A program made the position numbers and the translations under genes. A stretch of 64,000 bases of DNA from NCBI RefSeq assembly GCF_963678635.1, contig NC_087068.1, forward strand, positions 45,553,013 through 45,617,012, written 5' to 3'. The notes below the pieces were generated by a model, which saw only the letters and a list, made by a program, of their open reading frames with translations, did not search any database and was not told the DNA's origin. This DNA comes from Symsagittifera roscoffensis (taxonomy: Eukaryota; Xenacoelomorpha; Acoela; Convolutidae). This document shows, in pieces, positions 58,031 through 64,000 of this stretch; the stretch's first letter is position 1, and every line of letters begins with the position of its first letter.

Positions 58031-58747
58031 AGTATACCTGCAGACATGGAAGAGGGGGATTATCTGATGATGGATCTTGCCTCTGAGGTCAATGAGAAAG
58101 GCACCAGGGGAAAGAACGATGGAAATGAGGTCGCAGTGGAAGGATCAATTCCACCACTGGACCTGGATCCCAACGAGGTGATTGAAGCAGATGAAGAAAC
58201 CTTGCCCTACGCGGAGGAGGACCGGCAAGACCCCGAACAAATGGAGGTCCCCAAGAATTTGGAACCAGATCTTCCGTTTACGATTCAGACTCGACAGAGT
58301 GACAGGACAAGACACACGAAGAAATATAATCCTCACGGAGATGACTTCGTAGTGGACAGGATAGATCTGAAGAAGATAGTGGAAGAAGTAGCGGGTCTAG
58401 AAGAAATAACTGTGTCACAGGACATCGACATAATCGACGATCACGACGAGGAGTGGGTCGATGACCGGTCCAAGCCCTTGGTAGAATTCGACGATGAGCA
58501 ACAGCAATCCTATGAACAAGATTTGACGAATCTGCGTGTCTTGGAATGGCTGAACGAAATGACGTCGGACCCAGAGGAGACCAGTGTCACAATTCAAGAT
58601 GTAGATCGTGAAAGCATGAAATACATAAAAACCGAAAGGGATGATCCTTCCTGGGCTGCCCAGGAAAAGCAATTACTCATTCCTGCTTCCAACCTCGATT
58701 TAATATCCGGTATGCAATGGATATTTTTGTCCGGGGAGTGGGGGTAG
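58031..58747 (+). pseudogene. Acidic C-terminal extension of Pol
   Basis: Same frame as integrase beyond the TGA at 58028; ATG at 58046. 233 codons, very rich in Asp and Glu ('DDHDEEWVDDRSKPLVEF', 'EQQQSYEQDLTNLRVLEWLN'). No domain known. Its end overlaps the start of the macrodomain ORF by 31 bases; in an intact element the two could be one fused protein joined by a small indel repair. Confidence 0.75.
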
Positions 58748-59349
58748 GACTTACGCACACTGAAAAATTATTAATAAAAAAATTAAGAGTAGCAAGAGGG
58801 ACAGGTGATCTAGAAGCAGAAACAGGCGAGGACCCTAAGAAACCGGACATAGGGAGAGTAGTTGAGTCATATTTTAACTTGCCAAATGAAAACTCGAGTA
58901 GCATAATATTGACAGATAACGATTTTATACTCACAAACAGAACATGTGCGATAGCGATCACAGCAGACATGAGTTTTAAGACAGCGTTAGCAGCGGTTTT
59001 TAAGAGAGAATATAAAAACATAGTATTCCTTTGGAAGCAAAGACCAGGAATAGGAGGCGTAGCAGCTTTGCCTCTGGCGGCGTCATAGATACCGGGAAAG
59101 TACTTATGCTTCTTGGTGACGAGGGCGACGGAGAAGCGGCACGTGGACCCGGAAAACCTAGTCTTGTCCTTGACGAGATTGAGGGACTTCCTTGTGGAAA
59201 AGGAATTGAAGGAACTCTCGCTTCCAGTGTACAATCCGAACCGAGGACGACTGCACACACGGGAGCTGTATGCACTAATACACGTAATCTTCTCTGAGAC
59301 TAATATACAAGTGTACTTGAATAAGAAATATTATTTAAGTATAGGCTAA
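58717..59349 (+). pseudogene. Macrodomain-like protein (TARG1/OARD1-type), one stop
   Basis: One frame of 211 codons including the final stop, with a single TAG at 59086. By eye it follows the small macrodomain that binds ADP-ribose or removes it from proteins. 'ILTNRTCAIAITADMSFKTA' stands where those have the Ala-His-Cys-Ile-Ser-x-Asp loop. 'VFLWKQRPGIGGVAALP' stands where they have the Lys-Gln-Lys…Gly-x-Val-Ala-x-Leu piece with the catalytic Lys. Then come 'KYLCFLVTRATEKRHVDPEN', 'LKELSLPVYNPNRGRLHTRE' and 'IFSETNIQVYL'. The Gly-Cys-Gly-Leu-Asp loop of TARG1 is replaced by Asn-Pro-Asn-Arg-Gly, so the activity may differ. Lies directly after Pol on the same strand. Product role unknown; countering host ADP-ribosylation would be a guess. 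Confidence 0.7.
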
Positions 59350-59736
59350 GTTTAGGTTGCATGCAGGAAGACGTCATACTAAATGTGTATTGTGTGTGAT
59401 ATGGGTGTTATGTTATGTTATGTGTTATGTCATTAGGACGCTGGGTAAGAAGGAATTAGTGACCATGAATAACCGAATGACGATCTTAGGAATAGATCCA
59501 AAATTTGGACTGTCCATTCTTAGGTCAAATTCCAAAATTTTAGTAACAAATTGATTTTAATAGTTTTTAGGATCAAAATTTTTTATCCAACTGTTTCAAA
59601 TAAATTTCATTATAAAATTAGTGTAAAGCTGACAAATGTGATATTCGTGACCTCTTTTCTAGATCCTGATTGATCATTTATTTATTCATTTGATTTCAAT
59701 TCATCAAACTGACAATAGAATCGAGTCTGAAGGAAC
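59350..59736. other. Intergenic gap inside the element
   Basis: AT-rich. Contains short 'tgttatg' repeats near 59407-59430. No gene seen. Could hold a promoter for the downstream ORFs. Confidence 0.5.
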
Positions 59737-60092
59737 ATGGACAACTTCAACTTGAATGAATTGATGGACCTGACAGAGGCATATGTGGGACCGATGGTAG
59801 ATGCGGTCTATCGTCGGCTGATGGATCGAGACTTCGCTCTGGAGGACCCAGAGGTGGTCATGTTGCTGACCGCTTAATAAATATCTTGGGGCGTGATAAC
59901 CGTGGGGACCGCCCCGCTGAAGTCTTATTGATGGCAGCATACGGAGAAAGAGGAGTACTAGACCGCCCGAACATGAGAGTAATGAGGTGGAGAAACGGGG
60001 CTCTCTCAGGAAGTGACTTGGCGAACGAGCCTGGATTGGGACATACCAACCAGGAGAAATGCCTCTGCCGACCAAGACTAGGCCTGGTTTGA
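59737..60092 (+). pseudogene. Small ORF upstream of the SGNH ORF, frameshifted
   Basis: ATG 59737, 46 codons to TAA 59875 ('DLTEAYVGPMVDAVYRRLMD'). A coding-like continuation in a shifted frame follows at about 59880-60092 ('GDRPAEVLLMAAYGERGVLD', 'NMRVMRWRNGALSG'). Together about 115 residues. Overlaps the next ORF start by 34 bases. No family recognised. Confidence 0.5.
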
Positions 60093-61533
60093 GAAGGATG
60101 CATCAGGAGATGAAGAGCGAGGCTGCCTCGTCTAGTTCACAATTGAGAGCAGATGTGCCACCAAAGAGGGCGAGAGTAGAGGAAGGAGTTCAGACGAACG
60201 AGACCATGCAAAATCTTAACGGAACGATGGAAGAATTGGAAAAGACCAGGAGGGAGCTGGACGAAATGACCAAGACCATGCTCAGTACAGAAGAAGATAG
60301 AGACATGTGGAAGAGACTGTTCGAAGATTGTAACAAGAAACAGGGTGAAGAAATAGAGCGCTCGAGGCTAGAAAACAAAGAGCGATCGGAGCGGCCGGCG
60401 TTGACGACAGCCGTAGAAAAAGTGATACCTACAATGAATTTTCCTCGTGGGCAGTCCCCGATAGAACTTTTGACGCCTCGTGAGTTGAGTCAAACGACGG
60501 TGACGCGACTCCCAGCTACAACTGGTCGAGCGACAATCCCGGACTTGAGTGACACCCTGGGTGACCCAGTCGTGGAGCAAACGGTGAGAAAATTGATAGA
60601 AACAGCTGGACGATTGGTCGCTAATAGGAATGCGCCAGGTTCCGGTATGACTGCACCCTATGGAACAATCAATGACACGGACAGAGCACATCTCTCCCAA
60701 GAGATGATGACGAGAACGAGATTTAGTGATACAACGTTACCGACAAAGAGCTCTAAGGTCCCAGACAGAAAGATAGGAGAAATGCCGATGAAGAAAGTGT
60801 CCCGAGTGATTGACGTGCAGAAGAATAACCAGCTGAAGTATAGCTTCACAGGAGTTCAGGACATGGATTCGCGAGCCTGTTTCAATCGATCCGCTTGGAG
60901 CCCAGCAGTAAACCTACAGCAACCGCCACTTGGGACATCACATCTGATGCTGGGTGACAGCTTATTGAGAGTACTCCAGAATCTGAGGTTCTCCTGGATC
61001 ACTACGGTGATGGCCTTTGGAGGTGAAACGATAGCCCAGCTATTTTGAATGGTGGAGCTGATGAACCCAGGGAGGATCCCTATTATAATGATCCTAATAG
61101 GGACGAATACTGTATCAAGAGGCTCAGATGACAAAGAGGCACAATGGGAGTCGATGATGGTGTGCCTATTTACTACTCTCTGACATAAATTCAAGTGCGC
61201 GGTACTGACCGTCTGCGCCGTACCCATGAGCACAAAAACGTTGACAGCGACAGGAAGAAGACATAATGAAGGAGTCATCAGGTGGAACAATATAATAAGG
61301 AACTTGGCGAGTCGGAATGCTGGATGAATTATCGTTATGGAAAATTCGTTATGGAATTTTCGTTATCGTTATGGAGCTGAGAGCTATGGATCAAGGCAGA
61401 CTAACCACCGATGGGATCCACTTTGATAGCTTTGAAGGACAAGCCTGGTTGAACAGAGTCTTCCAAAAGCGACTGGATGAAATGGAAGTCAAGCTCTTTG
61501 ACACGGGAGTGCTGAAGAAGGAAGAAAACACGA
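60059..61533 (+). pseudogene. SGNH/GDSL hydrolase-like protein with coiled-coil N-terminus
   Basis: From ATG 60059: basic start, coiled-coil-like 'MEELEKTRRELDEMTKTM' (about residues 57-76), then a linker. Block I is 'LMLGDSLLRVL', Ser at residue 301 (codon 60959); block II 'MAFGGETIAQL'; TGA at 61046; block III 'IMILIGTNTVSRGS' (Asn codon 61106); TGA at 61181. The frame is then scrambled by short 'cgttatgga' repeats at 61327-61375. Block V is 'TTDGIHFDS' at 61404-61430, with the catalytic Asp and His. All four SGNH blocks are thus present in order. Such esterases cut acyl or acetyl esters; a related fold is known in ORF1 of CR1-type LINEs. Target here unknown. Confidence 0.78.
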
Positions 61534-62636
61534 ATGAGCCTGCAATTTCAAACCTTTGTGCCCCCTCACTTAGAAACACGTTTGGGAACGGTCCCAGCCG
61601 TGACCTACAGGCCGCAAAGCTCTAGCGAGCCAGGGCAAATGACATATGTACAAGATCGATTGGGGGAAGCGCCAATGAAAAGAACCGTCCATCCAAGACG
61701 AAGATTAGGACCTGTCAATCCGACCGCGGAGACGACCAGCACCTCAAGATCAGAGACAAGATCAAAAACGACGAGTACCAGCCGAGAGTTGCGACGTCCA
61801 GGCAGGAGCTCTTTGATGTCGTCGAGGCCAATACCTTCTCCCTGGCATACATACAAACAGGATCTGATGAAATTGAACCTTCAGACGGTAGGCTTTGCAG
61901 CAGATGGTTGATAGCCGATGGCATAAACTTCAGCTCTACAACCGCCTTGATATTTGCCGATTTAGAGGGACTGCCCTCAAACAATACAATGGGTCCATTG
62001 CAAGATGTGAAGCTGAATCACGATGAAGGAAATCGAGAAGGAAGACCCGGAAGATTATTGACGACGAGGGAATCAATAGGACAACACGTTAAAATGTTCA
62101 GGCAGATAAATGTTCAGGTCACGTTAAAGAAAGAGCTTACCCGAAACAAGTGAATCAAGAAGGTGATGTTCAGAGATACGGTTGAATGAAGGCGATCAAG
62201 AAAGATGAGACCATCTTTGCAGAGTGTGACAAAGCAGAAATGAGGAAGGCAAAGATCATGATAGTCACGAACTCAGACTTCGTGTATACCTCCAAGTCTC
62301 TTTAATGTTGGCAGCGGTCGACCTGGACCTAAAGCAGTCTGCGTCGACGGCAATTGGGGTACAACGACAGACAGAAATGAACCCAATCACAATCGTATTT
62401 GCTGGCATGAATGACCATCTACACAGTAGGGATTTCCTGAGCAGTCTCAGAGAGCCTACGACAGCCGAAGACGCTGTATGGCCAGCCATAAAGGATATCC
62501 TCGAATCAATGGGTGAAGTAGTAGACGCCCTGAAAGAGGGTGCCTTCACCAAGATAACACCGAGAGCCGTGTTTGCACTGTCTCCGGGATATGCACAGCT
62601 CCCGGATGGACTGAAGATTGTATATGCGTACCAATG
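61231..62636 (+). repeat. 1.4-kb tandem duplication, unit 1
   Basis: 'gagcacaaaaacgttgacag' begins units at 61229 and 62637 (period about 1408). The units cover the end of the SGNH ORF and most of the next ORF, and differ by scattered substitutions and small indels, so the event is older than the 2.98-kb duplication. Confidence 0.9.
61534..61911 (+). pseudogene. C-terminal part of the SGNH protein (unit 1)
   Basis: Pro/Arg/Ser/Thr-rich frame: 'FVPPHLETRLGTVPAVTYRP', 'RRTSTS'-like runs such as 'AETTSTSRSETRSKTTSTSR'. In unit 2 the same frame (62942-63199) closes with TAG after 'TTSTSRE', so the natural end is probably there and unit 1 reads through into shadow sequence. Confidence 0.55.
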
Positions 62637-62637
62637 A
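61690..62637 (+). pseudogene. Accessory ORF C, function unknown (unit 1)
   Basis: Overlapping, different frame from the SGNH tail: 'DEYQPRVATSRQELFDVVEA' then 'NTFSLAYIQTGSDEIEPSDG', 'WLIADGINFSSTTALIFADL' and 'GLPSNNTMGP'. Broken near 62120 and 62303. It goes on as 62305-62637 with 'ITIVFAGMNDHLHSRDFLSS' and 'PRAVFALSPGYAQLPDGLK'. Unrecognised; the 'AGMNDHLHS' piece looks a little like SGNH block III, which is only a hint. Confidence 0.55.
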
Positions 62638-62724
62638 GCACAAAAACGTTGACAGCGACAGGAAGAAGACATAATGAAGGAGTCATCAGGTGGAACAATA
62701 TAATAAGGAACTTGGCGAGTCGGA

Positions 62725-63033
62725 ATGATGGAAGAATTATTGTTATGGAAATTTCGTTATGGAATTTTCGTTATCGTTATGGAGCTGAGAGCTATGGATC
62801 AGGCTAGACTAACTACCGATGGGACCCACTTTGATAGCTTTGAAGGACAAGCCTGGTTGAACAGAGTCTTCCAAAAGCGACTGGATGAAATGGAAGTCGA
62901 GCTCTTTGACACGGGAGTGCTGAAAAAGGGAGAAACCACGAATGAGCCGGCAATTTCAAACCTTTGTGCCCCCTCACTTAGAAACACGTTTGGGAACGGT
63001 CCCAGCCGTGACCTACAGGCCGCAAAGCTCTAG
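62725..63033 (+). pseudogene. SGNH block V fragment (unit 2)
   Basis: Duplicate of 61317-61625. Block V reads Asp-Gly-Thr-His (codons 62818-62829). Block I to III were not duplicated. Confidence 0.65.
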
Positions 63034-63199
63034 CGAGCCAGGGCAAAGGACATATGTACGAGATCGATTGGGGGAAGCGCCAATGAGAAGAATCGTCCAT
63101 CCAAGACGTAGATTAGGACCTGTCAATCCGACCGCGGAGACGACCAGCACCTCAAAATCAGAGACAAGATCAATGACGACGAGTACCAGCCGAGAGTAG
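62942..63199 (+). pseudogene. C-terminal part of the SGNH protein (unit 2)
   Basis: Same Pro/Arg/Ser/Thr-rich tail as at 61534, ending with TAG at 63197. Marks the likely true end of the SGNH ORF. Confidence 0.55.
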
Positions 63200-63882
63200 C
63201 GACGTCCAGACAGGAGCTCTTTGATGTGGTCGTGGCCAATACCTTCTCCCTGGCATACATACAAACAGGATCTGATGAAATTGAAACTTCAGACGGTGAG
63301 CTTTGCAGCAGATGGTTGATAGCCGCTGGCATAAACTTCAGCTCTACAACCGCCTTGATATTTGCTGACTTAAAGGGACTGCCCTCAAACAATACAATGG
63401 GTCCAGGGAATGCAAGACCATTGCAAGATGTGAAGCTGAATAACGATGAAGGAAATCGAGAAGGAAGACCATGAAGATTATTGACAACGAGGGCATCAAT
63501 AGGACAGCACGTTAAAATGTTCAGGCAGATAAAAGCACCCCCAGGTCAAGTTAAAGAAAGAGCGTACCCGAAACAAGTGAATCAAGAAGGTGATGTTCAG
63601 AGATACGGTGGAATGAAGGCGATCAAGAAAGATGAGACCATCTTTGCTGAGTATGACAAAGCAGAAATGAGGAAGGCAAAGATCATGATAGTCACGAACT
63701 CAGACTTCGCGTATACCTCCAAGTCTCTTTTTTGGCCTGATGTTATAATGTTGGCAGCGGTCGACCTGGACCTAATGCAGTCTGTGTCGATGGCAATTGG
63801 GGTACAACGACGGACAGAAATGAACGCAATCACAATCGTATTTGCTGGCATGAATGAACATCTACACAGTAGGGTTTCCTGA
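63100..63882 (+). pseudogene. Accessory ORF C, function unknown (unit 2)
   Basis: Better kept than in unit 1: one frame from about 63150 to 63882 with one TGA at 63472, where unit 1 has a sense codon. Includes 'LFDVVVANTFSLAYIQTGSD', 'GQHVKMFRQIKAPPGQVKER', 'KAKIMIVTNSDFAYTSKSLF' then 'WPDVIMLAAVDLDLMQS', and 'ITIVFAGMNEHLHSR'. A one-base loss near 63875 ends the frame; coding-like sequence continues to the window edge. Confidence 0.6.
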
Positions 63883-64000
63883 ACAGACTCAGAGAGCCTA
63901 CGACAGCTGAAGACGCTGTATGGCCAGCCATAAAGGATATCCTCGAATCAATGGTTGAAGTAGTAGACACCCTGAAAGAGGGTGCCTTCACCAAGATAAC

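Larger units (their letters stand above)
62637..64000 (+). repeat. 1.4-kb tandem duplication, unit 2 (runs off the window)
   Basis: Second unit; the last bases of the window, 'caccaagataac', correspond to about 62560 in unit 1. Keeps 'ttttggcctgatgttata' near 63730, which unit 1 lacks. Confidence 0.9.

Noticed and set aside
1-64000. tRNA, rRNA or CRISPR loci
   Set aside because: No tRNA B-box-type sequence with matching arms, no rRNA-like conserved blocks and no regular spacer-repeat array were seen; the tandem repeats here are leader satellites and duplications.

Overview
The window is animal nuclear DNA, very AT-rich and dominated by transposable elements. The host assignment rests on one recognisable intron-containing gene, a minus-strand SLC38/SNAT7-8-type neutral amino acid transporter whose exons 1-5 lie between 25693 and 20782. 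The rest is mainly Ty3/gypsy-like retroelements in different states of decay, Penelope-like fragments, a dispersed repeat family and recent local duplications. A 200-N assembly gap lies at 20226-20425. The phylum cannot be fixed from the sequence; it is probably an invertebrate.

Layout. 1-~11170: decayed plus-strand gypsy element (long leader, two ruined small ORFs, gag, RT/RNase H in a 1656-bp tandem array, integrase remnants, Pol tail). 11170-13150: non-coding, with a cluster of AGATCT-centred palindromes. ~13157-18691: decayed minus-strand gypsy element, mostly integrase, flanked by a ~150-bp direct repeat. 20782-25693: transporter gene with repeat-rich introns. 27422-37230: young LTR retrotransposon with near-identical 1155-bp LTRs, a 4-bp target duplication, a polypurine tract, two paralogous small ORFs, intact gag, and a protease reached through a textbook -1 frameshift signal. 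It has no RT or integrase; instead an unrecognised 229-residue ORF lies before the 3' LTR. 40379-46331: a ~2.98-kb segment duplicated in tandem, holding Penelope-like RT fragments.

48690-64000 holds a second type of gypsy-like element, visibly more GC-rich than its surroundings. It has a double-zinc-knuckle Gag (duplicated), aspartic protease, RT, RNase H, a long spacer, and an integrase with HHCC and DD35E. Downstream on the same strand come a macrodomain-like ORF (resembling TARG1/OARD1), a small acidic ORF, an ORF with all the SGNH/GDSL hydrolase signature blocks, and another conserved-looking ORF of unknown function. The copy is a pseudogene, but most of its lesions are single stops or small indels, so the architecture can still be read. 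This accessory-gene cassette downstream of Pol is the most interesting content of the window.

The two retroelement types are unrelated in detail. The 27-37 kb element looks non-autonomous (Gag and protease only, pol in trans). The 48-64 kb element looks like a large autonomous lineage that carries ADP-ribose-binding and esterase-like modules.
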